The notes: a model not told the origin generated them from the sequence alone. A DNA stretch of 64,000 bases from Hemileia vastatrix (GCA_030280995.1 JASXTE010000005.1:23814001-23878000); one strand, 5' to 3'; positions 1 to 10,982 are shown, numbered from the stretch's first letter. Numbers and translations: made by a program.

Positions 1-849
1 GATTTAGGGTATGGTTCAGTTTACACTTATACCAAAAGATGCATCACTGCCATCAACTCCTTGGAATCTCAACTTCTCACCTGGCCAACAAAAGAAGAGC
101 GACTTGAATCATCTCAGTTTATGCAAGCAGAGGGCTTCCCAGGATTTATTGGTTTTGTTGACGGTACTACTATTCCTTTGAGCCAGAAACCTGCTCAAAG
201 TGGAAACAATTACTTTGACCATAAAAAGAGGTAGATTATTTTTAACTCATTTCATTCTCTTTTAAACTAACACAAACAACTGTATCTTCTTTATGGATAT
301 TCAATTTCCATTCAGCTTATATGTGATGTTAAAAAAAAATTATATCATTTTTTTCTGGCTATCCTGGCTCATGTCATGACTCCTACGTTTTCCAAAGAAT
401 GCGAATTTCAAATGAACCTAAAAAATTCTTTGATGAAGATAAGTATCTTCTTGCAGATTCTGCTTATGTGAATGGAAAGTATGTACTTCCTGCTTTTTGG
501 GGAGCAGCTTCAGAAGACAGTAAAAATTCCAAGTTCAACAATTATTTGGCAAAGTCAAGAGTCTGTATAGAACATTCTATTGGAATCTTGAAAGGCCTTT
601 TTTCTAGTTTAAGGGAATTAAGAAGTCCTCTTAGAAATAAATCTGAAATGGAGGCGGTGATCAACTGGATTCTGTGTTGAACTATACTTCATAACCTACT
701 TGCTGACCTCAAAGTTCAATGGTTAGAGCTGTATGAAGATGAACAATTTTATTCACCTCTGACTATATCCAACACTTCTATTTCTCAATCAACTAGTATA
801 AGGGCAAAAATTCTTCCAATAACACTCCAAAATTTTTCAACACAATTTT
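1..849 (+). pseudogene. Harbinger DDE transposase remnant (copy B)
   Basis: Partial DDE_Tnp_4-type transposase. The first 234 bases carry the end of exon 1, including the first catalytic Asp in GFVDGTTIPLS, and end at a donor after KKR as in copy A. An intron of about 65 nt follows. Exon 2 is damaged: the block before position 399 that holds the second catalytic Asp (GSCHDS in copy A) reads with stops and a frameshift. From 399 the frame is clear again and includes the region of the catalytic Glu (RVCIEHSIGILKG). TGA replaces a Cys codon at 678-680 (ILC then stop), and the stop used by copy A is lost. N-terminal half is outside the window. Confidence 0.85.
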
Positions 850-1128
850 ATTTTTTTTTCATACTCTTCAAAAGAGGAATTTGCATGTTTTATTCACTGA
901 GAATGGTAATTTTTTTTGCATATTTATTTTGTTTTTGAATTTGCTGTTAAAGTCTTATTTTTATATCTCTCTGTGTTTTATTTCATCAACTCAACATGAA
1001 ATTTCATATTTTCTGAAAACACATATTTTTTCAGTCGCTCTCTTTTTTTTCTTCACTCATATCTGTTTCCTCTTCTCTTCTTACATCACTCAAACAATTT
1101 CAATTCTATTTCTTTTTTCTCAACTCAT

Positions 1129-2080
1129 CTCTCCAGGTAAGTCATTTTTTCTTTTTTACTTAATTTTTTTCTAATTTTTTTTTTTGGTTTTTTTAAAGTG
1201 CTTTTTTTTAATTTTATAGGTAAAATTAACCTTTTTTTACTCTCTCCCTTCCCTCTTTTCTCTCATTCATCCTATTCTTTATCCCCCCTTGGCCTGGGCT
1301 TTTTCCCACATTTACGCTCTCCTTGGAATGGATATATCCCCCTTTTCCCCCCTCCTTGGCTCACTCTAACCTCCCTTTTCTCCCTCTTTGGTCTCATCTC
1401 TCCCTTTCTCCCCCTTTTTTGGTGTCCTCACTTCCTCCCATAATTCATTCCTCTCCAACCCTCCTCCAAATCCCCCAAATCCCCCCTCCAAATAACCCCC
1501 AATCCCCCCCCTCCAATCTCAACTCCTATCCCCCCCCCCTTCAATTCCCCCTCCAATTCCCCTCAGTACCCCCCAAACCCCCCCTGAAATCCCCTCTCCT
1601 ATCCCCCTCAAAATTCCCCCAATCCCCCCCTCATTCCTCCTTAACAATATGTTAGAGAATTGTTAAGGGGGAATGAGGGGGGGTAGGAGGTTCTTAGGGG
1701 GATTGGGGGTGTTCTGAGTGGATTGGAGGGGGTGATTGGGGGGGCTCTGAGGGAAGGATTGGGGGGGTTGTGTGGGGGATAGGAGGGGGGTAGGAAGTTC
1801 TTAGGGGGATTGGGGGTGTTCTGAGTGGATTGGAGGGGGTGATTGGGGGGGCTCTGAGGGAAGGATTGGGGGGGTTGTGTGGGGGATAGGAGGGGGATTG
1901 GAGGGGGGGATCGGGGGGTTATGAGGAGGGTTGGAGGGGATTTGGTGGAGGTATTTGGGGGATGTGGGGAGGTTGGAGGGGGGGTTTGTACAAGGGTTTT
2001 GGGGAGGGGGGAGCGGAGTTTGGAGTGGGAAATTGAGGGGAATGGGGAAGGGATAAAAAAAATTCACAGTTTTTTTGAAT
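1129..2080. repeat. C-rich then G-rich foldback tract in copy B
   Basis: A conserved splice donor (CTCCAG/GTAAGT at about 1136) and acceptor (TTTTATAG/GTAAAA at about 1219) bracket a likely 5'-UTR intron of the dioxygenase transcript. Then comes pyrimidine-rich DNA that turns into repeated CCCCC-AAAT units up to about 1640. A short inverted repeat follows (CCTTAACAAT ... ATTGTTAAGG around 1638-1669), and then the complement, GGGG-rich units, to about 2050. A 100-bp G-rich block is directly duplicated (about 1690-1790 and 1800-1890). Single-stranded forms could fold as a long hairpin or G-quadruplexes. Reading frames through it are composition artefacts. Confidence 0.8.
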
Positions 2081-2245
2081 TTTTTTTTTGAATTTTAGAG
2101 AAAAATATTCATCAAGTTCAAGTGAAATAAAAAAAATTCTTATTCATCTTTTGAGAAATTTTTTTTTAATTTAAATTAAGTGAGTTTTTTTTAATGTATA
2201 TATTTGGGTATTTGAAAAGTAACAAATTTTTATGTAGAAAAAAAC

Positions 2246-3429
2246 ATTTCTTTAACTTCAGATTCACCACTTACCTCACTCTCTTCTTCTTTAACTTCAT
2301 TATCATCTTCAAATTCAACTTCTTTTAAATCATCATCTAAAAGATTGACAAAAAATGAACAGTATCGAAATAAAAGAAATTTTAAAAAAAATTCACTTGG
2401 ATCAAATATTTGGCCACATTTCAAAAATCAAGTACTATAAAACTAAAGTTGAAAAAAAACAATATCCAAAAACGTTACCTGAAAATATACATTATTTAAC
2501 TGAAACTGGAGGTGATGAAGTTAAAGCTGTTATTAATAATACTTTCAAAACTCAATTTATTTTCAAAAACCTTTTTTTATTGGTTTACAAGATGAATCAT
2601 TTAATCAACTCTACAATCTTATCATAAAACTCTATCAAATGGCTTTGGTTTGCTTACCTTTAAGGAATAAGAATTTGTTGGGTGGTATTATGATTGTTAT
2701 TGGATGGAGACCTGGATTTGATAAAGGTTTTTCTCTTGGTATGATTAAAAAAATTTCTGGATTTTTTAATATCATATTACTGAATTTAGTTATATAGGCA
2801 TATATTCTTTACTCAGATCTTTATCTAAAGCTGAATTAGATAATGATTTTCAAAAATGGAATAAATTACCTTCAATTAATTCATTTCTTTCTCTTTGACT
2901 TAAAAAACTCTTCAATAAAGCTTTTGAAAAAAATCATGAATTTGCTACGAGACTTGGAATACCAAATCGGTGCAACTCTGAATGGGAAGATATTAGCAGT
3001 GATTATCTAATTTTTTCAAATGTTATAATCACTCATTCTGGATTTAATAACCGAATTCACACCAACTCAAATGATGCCAATTACCTTACTTATGGAATTT
3101 TCTCATATATTAATCCTATTACTGGACAACCTATTCCATCACCTGCTAAAATTAAAGGACATGGATTTTATTTCCTGTATCATAGGTGTATAATCGATTT
3201 TGGATTAGGAAATGGAATCATCAAAACAGTTTGGAGTTCTTCTTACAATAATCACCAAACCACAAAGGCTCCTCCATGTTTGGAATCTTTTCAAGACTTC
3301 ATGTATTTCGGTTGCTCTTTCCAGACCAGTCAAAAGTTAATCCAACAAATAAACAAGTTAAAAAAAGAAGAAAAAGGTAATAAATTTAAAAATTCTTTAG
3401 GTAAATCTAAAAAGTATGGGGATTTGTAG
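2246..3429 (+). pseudogene. Tet-like 2OG-Fe(II) oxygenase remnant (copy B)
   Basis: Aligns over its whole length with the intact gene of copy A. The start codon is ATT instead of ATG, there is a frameshift near 2550, and stops occur downstream (for example a TGA near 2898). The 60-nt intron is present (GTATGA at about 2738 to TATATAG at about 2798) and here contains an in-frame stop, which supports its being a real intron. The core still reads RIHTNSNDANYLTYG, IDFGLGNGII and NHQTTKAPP. The residue after HT is Asn, not the Asp of copy A, so the HxD iron motif may be lost. Not functional. Confidence 0.8.
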
Positions 3430-4148
3430 AGTCACCAAATATTTAATATTCTTCCATAATTTTTTTATAAATAAATCTGATATGTCACTTTACTAAAATA
3501 AATTAATGAGCCAATGACCTTTGGTTGTATAAAAGGTAATCATGACAAAATTAATTTTTTTCATGGGTTTCCTCTAGCCTATACCTGTTGAAAGTCCCAA
3601 ACTTAGTTTCTAGACTTGATCTGCATTTTGGCATGAGGTATTGTCATTACTTTAAAAGTAGTAGATTTGAAATATCTTATTTATATATTAATTAATTTAT
3701 GTAATTATATTAAATTTTGGTGACTTTCACCCTTTACTTCAATAAAATGCAGGGGAGGGTATTGCCAATATTTTAAATCTGACATGTGAAATTGATGACT
3801 TAAAAAATTTGGTGGTACCCACCCCTTGTTTCAATAAAATTCAAGGGGAGGTATTGCCAAATTTTCAAAAGAGATATAGAATTTTAATGACTTAGTAGTA
3901 TTTAGATAAGAGAACTTATTGACTTGAAAGTAAAGATAGAAAAATTGTATTATATTTTCAAATTTTTGTCAAAAAAAAAGTATAAGCTAACTTATTGACT
4001 TGAATGTAAAGATAGAAAAATTGTATGATATTTTCAAATATTTGTCAAAAAAAAAGTACTATATTCAAGACCTTTTATAAGTCAGAATATAAGAAAATAT
4101 TACCAAAAAGAAATCAAACAGAATTAATTTAACTGGAAAAACAATTTA
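3430..4148. repeat. Intergenic hairpin repeats between convergent genes (copy B)
   Basis: AT-rich spacer between the two convergent gene remnants. It carries two copies of a module with a CCCC-rich arm, a CAATAAAATGCA-like loop and a GGGG-rich arm (about 3725-3775 and 3815-3865): CACCCTTTACTTCAATAAAA then GCAGGGGAGGGTATTGCC. The same module lies at this place in copies A and C. A second short repeat (GACTTGAA.GTAAAGATAGAAA, near 3920 and 3995) follows it. Confidence 0.7.
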
Positions 4149-5447
4149 TCAATTGAAAAGGTCAAGCAATTTTTTAATGTCCTCATAAGATTGGCAATTT
4201 TTTACACATTCCATAATGAAATATTTTTTTAAAAAACTTTCTTGTTTTTCCAATTCATAAGTAGCCATTTCTCTTTGAAATTGACGGTCATTTAATCTTT
4301 TCATATGCTCTGCCTCAATTTTTTTTTCTTCCAAATCTAAGGCTTTCTGATCTTTCCTTAGCATATGATCAAACTTCATCTTCTCAAAGTCAAGGGCATT
4401 TTTTGCAATACATCTTTTTGCTACAATAAGAGAAATAAAAAAATAAGTTAATGAATAAGATATATAGTAAACAAATCTTACTTATATCTTTTTTTTCAAA
4501 ATAATCCTCAAGGAAGCCAATTGAGCTTGTTGAAGTATTACCACGTTTTAAAAGTTGGTTCAAGTTCATTGAAATTGAAGGTTGTTTCTTTAGTTTGGAG
4601 TTTGAACAAGAGGCTTCAAGAAGTTCATCTAAAGCAGCTTCTAAAGCGGGATTCACATTTCCAGAATCAAGATTATTTAATGGAGTTTGAGTTTGAGTAG
4701 GAGGAGACTAGAAAGAAAGATAAATTTAGAGAAGAATTGAAGAAAAAAGAAAAAGTAAACATACATTTAAAATTTGGGGCTCTGAGGATTCAGATCTGCT
4801 GTGATATAATTTTTCTTCTTGATAGTCAGGATCATCTTCAGCTGAACTATGGTTAGATGGTGGAGGGGATTGATCTCCTTCATGTAAAGGTGTGTTGGGA
4901 GGATTATAGGAAGTTTTGGATCCAGAGGGTATATCCTTAGTAGTAATGTGTAGAAAACAATGGTTTACATCAACTCGGGAGCCAAAAGATTATCCATTTC
5001 CTCATAGAAAGGACACATGACATTGAGCTTTTTGGAAACAATAGTAATTCCAATCTCCAAATCATCATCATCAATACCAAAGCCAGTTTCATTTGCAGCA
5101 TGATGAGCCTTTTTATATTTTGATTGATAACTCTTAAATCTCTCCTTCATTTGTTAAGGATTGATATTGATTCTCCCCCTTGTTTTCTTCCTTACTTCAT
5201 TGGCCATCAATAAGTAGCCATTAACCTTTGAAGAAGGTGGACATCCAATATGAGTGGACTTTTCACATCCAAAACATGCATCATAATTTGATTTTATTTT
5301 AAGGAAGTTGATTAGGATGAGATAATCATCCTTTTTTAGCTGACCTGACTTTGATTTTTCAGGTGTGGGGCTTGCTTTACAAGGAGACTTTTGTGACAAA
5401 GAAGATTTTTGAGTTACCTTTTGAGATTTGGAATTTCTGGGAGGCAT
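4149..5447 (-). pseudogene. Myb/SANT-like accessory protein remnant (copy B)
   Basis: Same three-exon gene as copy A. It starts MPPRNSKSQKVTQ at 5447 and ends with the coiled-coil tail IKKLLDLFN at 4149. A TAA interrupts INPKQMKERF near 5153 (Lys codon expected), and a frameshift changes NLFGSRVD to NLLAPELM near 4985. The donor and acceptor of both introns are still recognisable. The DNA-binding region LKKDDYLILINFLKIKSNYD is intact in sequence. Two lesions only, so this copy died fairly recently compared with E and F. Confidence 0.85.
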
Positions 5448-5784
5448 TATAAAACTGGCACATAACAAGAAAATAGATTAAGAGGTAGAAGAAATAAGTA
5501 AAAAAGAATGTAAACATGCCTGGTCAAAATGTTGTAATAAAATGTTGAAAATGTTAGGAAGGGGTGTGTGCCAAGGATTTATGGGTAGGGAGTGAGGAAG
5601 ATCAGTGTGTCAAATGTGACAGGGATGGGGTAAGAAAAGAAGGGATGTTGTGGCCAACATGTGGTTGTGAAAAAAATGGGATAAAAGTGCTGATTTGAGG
5701 TCATAACTGACACCCTTTTTTGAAATAAGTGACTTTTTTGCAAAATTTAAGTGCTGATTTGGTTTGAAAATCCGCACCTAACTT

Positions 5785-5815
5785 AAGTGCGTATTTTCCA
5801 GAACTGAAAACCCCT
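5785..5815. repeat. Right terminal inverted repeat of Harbinger B
   Basis: Degenerate copy of the family-A TIR, including the CCGCAC...TTAAGTGCG subterminal palindrome (5771-5792) and CCAGAACTGA. AAT follows at 5816-5818. Confidence 0.75.
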
Positions 5816-6129
5816 AATATTGAGCAAGATTAAAAGACCTAGGTAATAGCTAAATACAAAGTCCAACCTTATAAAGATAAAATAGAAGCAGTTGTTAATA
5901 AACTGATCTGCACTTATGAGTGGTCTTTGCTGCTGTTACCCAAATACAATGATTACAGATTAAATAAAAGTTAATAGATGATTGTAAAAGAAAGAATCAG
6001 TTAAACCTGAACTAAATAATAAGAATAAATAAATAATATTGAGCGAGATTAAAAGATGGGCAAAAAGAACAAAGAGAGCCCACTATATAAGTTAATGTCT
6101 CACCTAATATGAATAGATATGATTTAATA
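5816..6129. other. Intergenic, AT-rich, with a short direct repeat
   Basis: No gene seen. TAATATTGAGC.AGATTAAAAGA occurs at 5815-5838 and again at about 6033-6056, differing at one base, so the DNA next to the transposon end carries a direct duplication about 218 bp apart. Confidence 0.6.
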
Positions 6130-6322
6130 CAGCCATATTCAAAACGGTTGGTGCAGTTTTATGAAAAAATTCAAAACTTTTGGTCAGCTCAAGTGACATT
6201 TGACAGCAAAATTAGCCTTCTTTCACTAAAAATTTGCCAGTTTCTCTGTCAAATGTCAAGCATTCTGTCTAAATGTTTTGATTCTTTTTTCAAAACTGCA
6301 CCAACCGTTTCTAATTTAGCTG
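6130..6322. mobile_element. Mariner-type foldback MITE
   Basis: A 193-bp near-perfect hairpin flanked by TA (6128-6129 and 6323-6324). Both ends start CAGC, and the arms share AAACGGTTGGTGCAGTTTT and further matching blocks (GACATTTGACAG). TA flanks with CAGC ends fit a non-autonomous Tc1/mariner element. It has no coding capacity. Confidence 0.75.
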
Positions 6323-6487
6323 TAGCAAACACAAGAAATCCATAGAATGACACATGTATACATCTACACATGTAAATTAACATCTATAGCTATAAATGGA
6401 AAAAATAAAAAATATAATAACATTCAACAATTAAGCATTCTTACACTCAGCCTTCCATATGTGAGATTTGCAAAATCTTTACAGCTG

Positions 6488-6601
6488 ACACCACAAGAGA
6501 ATTGATGGTGTTTTGTGTTCTTCACCACCTGATAGTTAGAACTGTCAGTCAAGAAATCTAACATTTATTGGCTTGAGAAATTTCAAACAACTTTTTTTTT
6601 G
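6488..6601. mobile_element. Half copy of ACACCACAAGAGAAT MITE
   Basis: Matches one arm of the 260-bp MITE at 25671-25930: ACACCACAAGAGAATTGATG, then TTTTGTG, GTCAGTCAAGAAATCTA and TTTATTGGCTTGAGAAATTTC. The other arm is missing; a T-run marks the break with the LINE fragment. Confidence 0.65.
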
Positions 6602-6996
6602 CTCACTGTGCAATCTTCTCACCCCTGAAACTCCAGAACATGTTCTACTCACTTTTCCTGCTCACTCAGCCTCTCGCTGGTTGTTACTTAAAGATTTTCC
6701 CAAACACAAGTTGTATCTTTCTACTTCCTCTCTTCTCTCTTCTTCCCCGGCTATCAGTAGCGTGTCTAAGTTCTTGATAGAGACTGGTAGATTTATTAAT
6801 AATGTACCTTTAACCCAATAGCACACATATAGTTTTTCCTATCCTTTTGTACTCCTTTTAATTGCCATAAGACATCCCTCAGCGTCTCTCCTCATACCAT
6901 GTTTATAGATATCTTCCCACTTATCCAACCTTTTCCTTCATGCCCCTCGTTGGGTGAGATTGTAAGAAATAAAAAAATAAAAAATAAAAAAAACAA
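6602..6996 (+). mobile_element. LINE (non-LTR retrotransposon) 3' fragment
   Basis: The translation CSLCNLLTPETPEHVLLTFP followed by a Leu/Ser-rich stretch and SKFLIETGRF is the Cys-rich C-terminal tail seen downstream of reverse transcriptase in fungal LINEs (C-x2-C ... ETPEHVLL ... P). The frame stops near 6821. About 135 bp of 3' UTR follows and then an A-rich tail (6967-6996), as expected of a target-primed insertion. It is strongly 5'-truncated, starting in the middle of the last domain. A Copia element sits 25 bp downstream. Confidence 0.6.
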
Positions 6997-7025
6997 CTTT
7001 TGTTTTGCTTCCAACAGGTCAACAT

Positions 7026-7200
7026 TGTTATGTATATACACATATTATAGATTTTGCTACCACGTGATCTGTGTATATAGGCTTTATTTTACACATCTGG
7101 AAAACTCTGATTCTTCTCAGAGTTTGCCACTGACGCTAAACTACAGGTAAAGTAATAAAATTGGATTCTCCTTGGAGTTTGCCACTGACGCTAAACTACA
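7026..7200 (+). repeat. 5' LTR of Copia element
   Basis: 175 bp. The first 120 bp match the 3' LTR (TGTTATG ... CTAAACTACA). The last part, GAGTTTGCCACTGACGCTAA and flanking bases, is repeated once more (about 7120-7145 and 7176-7200), making this LTR 55 bp longer than its partner. LTRs this short are unusual for Copia. Confidence 0.9.
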
Positions 7201-7213
7201 GGTTATGGGACCC
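7201..7213 (+). promoter_or_regulatory. Putative primer-binding site
   Basis: GGTTATGGGACCC directly follows the LTR. It resembles the complement of the anticodon arm of initiator tRNA-Met (CCCATAACC), the half-tRNA priming style known from Drosophila copia, rather than the usual 3'-end complement. Inference from a short match. Confidence 0.5.
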
Positions 7214-7308
7214 TTGTGCACTTTTCATTAAATAATTAAGCGCTGTACTTGAAAGATTCAAATCCCGTCTTTTCAGACATTAAATCTTTATAGGGGCAAT
7301 ACACCAAG

Positions 7309-8200
7309 TTGCCGCATTTTCATTCTTCACTGCCAATACACCGATTTGGAATTACCCAATTACTTCTCCCTGGTCATTACACCAATTTGACCCTTCCCAT
7401 TTTCCCATCAACATCCCTGTTGAAACAATTTTTTTATTTTCCTCATTCACCAATACCTTCCTCCTATATGACTATTACCCCTTCTACCCCTTCTAACCCA
7501 TCTAATATGAACTCGCAATCTTATCCTTCCCACCCCTTATCTCTTCATGAGCTTGAGCAATGCCAAAAGCTAATCAATGGTGTGAATAAAGCAACCATTG
7601 GTGTCATGAAACTACTTGCGGATGGATCCAACTGGTAAAACTGGTACTGGCAGGTCCAAACTGCAATGACAAACTATGTTGGCTCATCTTCATATGCAAC
7701 CATGGATGCTGATACTTCAAGCAATGATTTTTTTGATAAATTAGCTTGGATTATTATTTTTAATACCATCAATATTTCACTCCAATGTCTATTACCACCC
7801 AACAGCTCATGTTGTGCTACATATCTAGATTTGTTCAAAAAATTTAATAGAGCAAAGCACACATCTTGCATATCACTGTTCAAATCAGTGCTATCAGTGC
7901 CTCTTCAACCTTTTGAGTCCATCATCAAACATTGCAAATAGGTGAAAGAAATAATATACTGCATCATGAAAACTGGTTTTAATTTCACTAATGACTCCTT
8001 AAAGGCAATCATGACTCAAGTACTTCTTCCAAATTCTCTCTCTAATCTTTCAGCTGATGTAAACCGTGCGATTGAGTTACAAGAAAATAGTCTAACAATG
8101 TCATCCAATGACTACACAACAATTATGATGAATGAAGAGATAAACCACAACCTCTGCAAACAGTATCAAATGACTATTTCAGCTTGTGACAATACAAAAG
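7309..8200 (+). pseudogene. Copia gag remnant
   Basis: Reading frame 1 shows a gag-like order: a Pro/Ser-rich N-terminus, NKATIGVMKLLADGSNW, NWYWQVQTAM, then an FESIIKHCK ... VKEIIYCIMKTGFNF segment and LPNSLSNLSAD, like the UBN2-type gag of Copia elements. TAA at 7636-7638 and TAG at 7939-7941 interrupt it; both fit single-base changes of sense codons (CAG to TAG in the second case). The Cys-rich knuckle that normally follows is absent. Confidence 0.7.
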
Positions 8201-8369
8201 TAATTCATGATGGTGAAATATCAGAGGATGATACTTATCATGTAAATACAAATGTTTGTAATTCTTTTGCTTTTATTGGTAATAAAGATTTAGTTCCAAG
8301 TTATTCTGCTGCTCCTGCCACCATAGCAACTACACAAATTTCACTCTCAAATTTGTTGATTGAAGATGT

Positions 8370-9280
8370 TAATTCTGCTTCAATTCATCGACCATATGCT
8401 GCTCCAGGTTCACTGCTGGATTGGCACCGTCAATTGGGCCACACTAGTGATCAAGTCCTATGCAAACTCATAAAACTCAACCTTGGTATTAGCCTACCTT
8501 CTGAATGTCCTAAAAGAAAATTTGATTTCACTTATTGTGCTATTGCAAAAAGTGTACGTAAAAATACAGCTCAACATGAAAGGGTGCCAGAATCCTTATT
8601 GTCATTGGTAGTTGGAGACTTGATTGGACCAATCAAAGATGCAACAGTCAATGGTGGTTATAAATGGGCAGCTTTATTCAGGGACTCATTCTCTACTTAT
8701 GGCGATGTCTTTCTTCTAAAAAATATAAGTGATGCTATGGGAGCTTTCAAAACTTTTCATGAGCAACTCACTACTGTTACTGGAAAGAAATTACTTGTAC
8801 TTAGGAGAGATGGTGGTGAACTTCACAGTAATGCAATGAAATCATATCTTACTTCAATAGGTGCTGTTCATGAAGTGACTATGCCATATCATGCTGAACA
8901 AAATGGAACAGTGGAAAGATTTAATTGGACAGTTGGTGATATTGCACAGACTTCTCTTTTGGCAAGTGGACTGCCAAAAAGCTTTTGGGGTCTTTCTTAC
9001 AAGTGGGCATCTTTCGTTCATAAGCGCATACCAAACAGCAAGATCACAGAATCAACAGCTCTTCAAGTAGTTTATGGTACTTGACCAAACTTCAACAACA
9101 TGAGGACTTTTGGTGAAAAGGCCTTTGTTCATCTTCACAAAGAGGTAAGAACCAAGCTAGATAATCAAGCACTTGAGTGTAAAGTTGTTGGCTATTCACA
9201 AAATAACTATGGATGGCTATTCTGGCATGAAGAATCTGGCTGACTCTTTGAATCTGAAATGGCTATGTTTCCCACCAGTG
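8370..9280 (+). pseudogene. Copia integrase remnant
   Basis: Same frame as gag. LDWHRQLGHTSDQVLCKLIKL is the pre-integrase (HHCC) start; of the expected C-x2-C pair only one Cys remains (FTYCAIAK). The catalytic core shows Asp in GDLIGPI, Asp in LRRDGGE and Glu in NGTVERFNW, a complete D-D-E set. TGA at 9082-9084 (VYGT stop PNFNN) and at 9241-9243 fall where Arg is usual, so both look like CGA to TGA changes. After about 9280 the frame is lost by an indel and continues in the RT frame. Confidence 0.8.
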
Positions 9281-9284
9281 ACCC

Positions 9285-10982
9285 CAAGCACATGATATTG
9301 CACAACAGGCTCCAAATCTGCCTCCTTCCAAAGGATCTCTTGAATCTATTCTTAATTCACTTTCTTTTGGTGATTTCACTGCTGAAAAAACTATTGATGA
9401 ACAAGATCTATCTATTGAAGCAATGCAAATTGCCACTGCTTGTTCTCCAATCCCTATCCCTAACACCTATCTGCAAGCTATGAAATCACCAGAAGCTGCG
9501 GAATGGAAAATGGCCTGCAATGCTGAAATGGATAACATGTCATGCTTAAAAGTTTGGTCAGAAGTCCCTCTTCCACATGGTGCTGTTCCTCTTAAAGGAA
9601 AATGGGTTTTTGCTATTAAACACTCCCAGAAAGAATCACCTATCAAATTCAGGGCAAGATTTGTGGCCAAAGGTTTCAAACAACATGAGGGAATTGAATA
9701 CAAAGACACTTTTGCTCCTACTGCAACCTTTGCTTCTCAAAGAATTCTATTAACTCTTGCTGCTATGTTTGGTTGGAAGGTGAGATCTTTTGATGTTACA
9801 GCTGCTTATCTACATAGCAATGTGGAAGAAGATCTTTGGATTGAACCTCCTCCTGGTATGAATATAACAAGACCTGGAAATGTTCTCAAACTTCATAAAG
9901 CCCTTTATGGCACAAAACAGGCTGCTCGTTGTTGGTGGCTTCATATTGCTGAAAAACTCAAAACTCTAGGTTTTCATGCTAGTCAATATGATACAAGTCT
10001 TTATGTTCTAAAAGATGGTTCATCAACTGGTGTAGTATGGTTGCATGTGGATGATGGAATAGTTACTGGTAGTAGTGATGCTGTTTTAGAGAAACTAGAA
10101 AAGGGGCTGGATGGGGGGCTAGAGGTGAAATGGTTGGAAGGTTTGAATGGTATTGTTGGAATGAATGTTAGGAGGGTAGAAAAGGGTTTTGAACTGGACT
10201 GTCACAAGCTGATTAAAAAAGTTTTACAAGATCATAATCCTGGTGGTTTGAAATGCAAGACTCCTCTCCTGGCTGACATCACACTAGATTCTGCCAAACC
10301 TGAAGATCAAGGCATCAAGTCAACTCAATATCTTTCAATAATTGGTAGTTTAAATTACATAGCAATTGCAGCACACCCAGATATTTCATTTGCAGTCAAC
10401 TTGCTGGCCAGGTTCTCATCCAAGCCTTTAGATTGTCATTGGAAAGCTTTAACTCATTTACTCAGATATCTACAGGCAACCAAAGATCTCAAACTTCGCT
10501 TATATCCTGACTCAAGGTCAAAGCCAACACTAACTGCTTACTCTGATGCTTCTTGGGGTGGTGAGTGGTCTAGATCTACAAGTGGCCACATAATCTATCT
10601 GAATGGATGTCCTATCTTATGGTCTTCAAAACGTCAAACTACAGTTGCTGATTCCACCTGCTTTGCTGAATGTATAGCAATGTGCCTGGCAACAAAAGAT
10701 GGTATCTGGATACGCAATCTTCTCACTGATATGTGTGGACCAATTGAAAGTGTTTGTTTGAAGTGTGACAATAAAAGTGCAGTTTCCTCAGCAAAATACA
10801 ATCCCTCAAACAAAAGGACCAGACACTCTGATAGGTATTTCTTTCTTGTGAATGAGCAATTATACAGAAAAAATATTGTATTAGATTGGGTGGCAGGTAC
10901 AGAGCAGTATGCAGATATATTGACTAAGAATGTAGGACCCATCCATACTGTAGAGAAACGTTATCATTTGGGTGTTTCTTAA
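9285..10982 (+). CDS. Copia reverse transcriptase/RNase H domain ORF
   Basis: Open without interruption from at least 9423 to the TAA at 10982 (519 residues from the first Met; the frame opens about 45 codons earlier). RT (RVT_2 type): KGKWVFAIKH, FRARFVAKGFKQ, the first catalytic block SFDVTAAYLHSNVEED, KALYGTKQA, and LHVDDGIVTG as the YVDD-box variant. RNase H: YSDASW, FAECIA and CDNKSA supply the acidic residues, ending ADILTKNV. It would normally be part of a gag-pol polyprotein, so it has no start of its own; I list the open frame. It copies element RNA to DNA and removes the RNA strand. Upstream stops make expression unlikely. Confidence 0.9.
   Translation, partial: QAHDIAQQAPNLPPSKGSLESILNSLSFGDFTAEKTIDEQDLSIEAMQIATACSPIPIPNTYLQAMKSPEAAEWKMACNAEMDNMSCLKVWSEVPLPHGAVPLKGKWVFAIKHSQKESPIKFRARFVAKGFKQHEGIEYKDTFAPTATFASQRILLTLAAMFGWKVRSFDVTAAYLHSNVEEDLWIEPPPGMNITRPGNVLKLHKALYGTKQAARCWWLHIAEKLKTLGFHASQYDTSLYVLKDGSSTGVVWLHVDDGIVTGSSDAVLEKLEKGLDGGLEVKWLEGLNGIVGMNVRRVEKGFELDCHKLIKKVLQDHNPGGLKCKTPLLADITLDSAKPEDQGIKSTQYLSIIGSLNYIAIAAHPDISFAVNLLARFSSKPLDCHWKALTHLLRYLQATKDLKLRLYPDSRSKPTLTAYSDASWGGEWSRSTSGHIIYLNGCPILWSSKRQTTVADSTCFAECIAMCLATKDGIWIRNLLTDMCGPIESVCLKCDNKSAVSSAKYNPSNKRTRHSDRYFFLVNEQLYRKNIVLDWVAGTEQYADILTKNVGPIHTVEKRYHLGVS

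Larger units (their letters stand above)
1..5815 (+). mobile_element. PIF/Harbinger transposon copy B, 5' end outside window
   Basis: A decayed three-gene Harbinger element, inverted relative to copy A. In order it holds the transposase remnant (+), a C-rich/G-rich foldback, a Tet-like dioxygenase remnant (+), hairpin repeats, and a SANT-like gene (-). Its right end keeps the family-A terminus in degenerate form (CCAGAACTGAAAACCCCT, ending 5815), followed by AAT, the same 3-bp sequence that flanks copy A. The left terminus lies upstream of the window. All three genes carry stops or frameshifts, so it cannot move on its own. Confidence 0.85.

Noticed and set aside
881..1174. Hydrophobic 97-residue frame after transposase B, and its counterpart 57870-58241
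   Set aside because: T-rich DNA around a conserved splice donor and acceptor; the protein is not conserved between copies although the splice sites are.
1323..2091. Pro-rich and Gly-rich open frames (also 56997-57233 and 57492-57775)
   Set aside because: Products of C-rich/G-rich low-complexity DNA; frames differ between copies A and B.
7942..7944. GTG as start of an independent integrase ORF
   Set aside because: It directly follows a TAG in the same frame inside the gag homology; the stop is a lesion, not a gene boundary.
10634..10942. Open frames opposite the Copia RT/RNase H region
   Set aside because: Antisense shadows of a clearly conserved coding frame.
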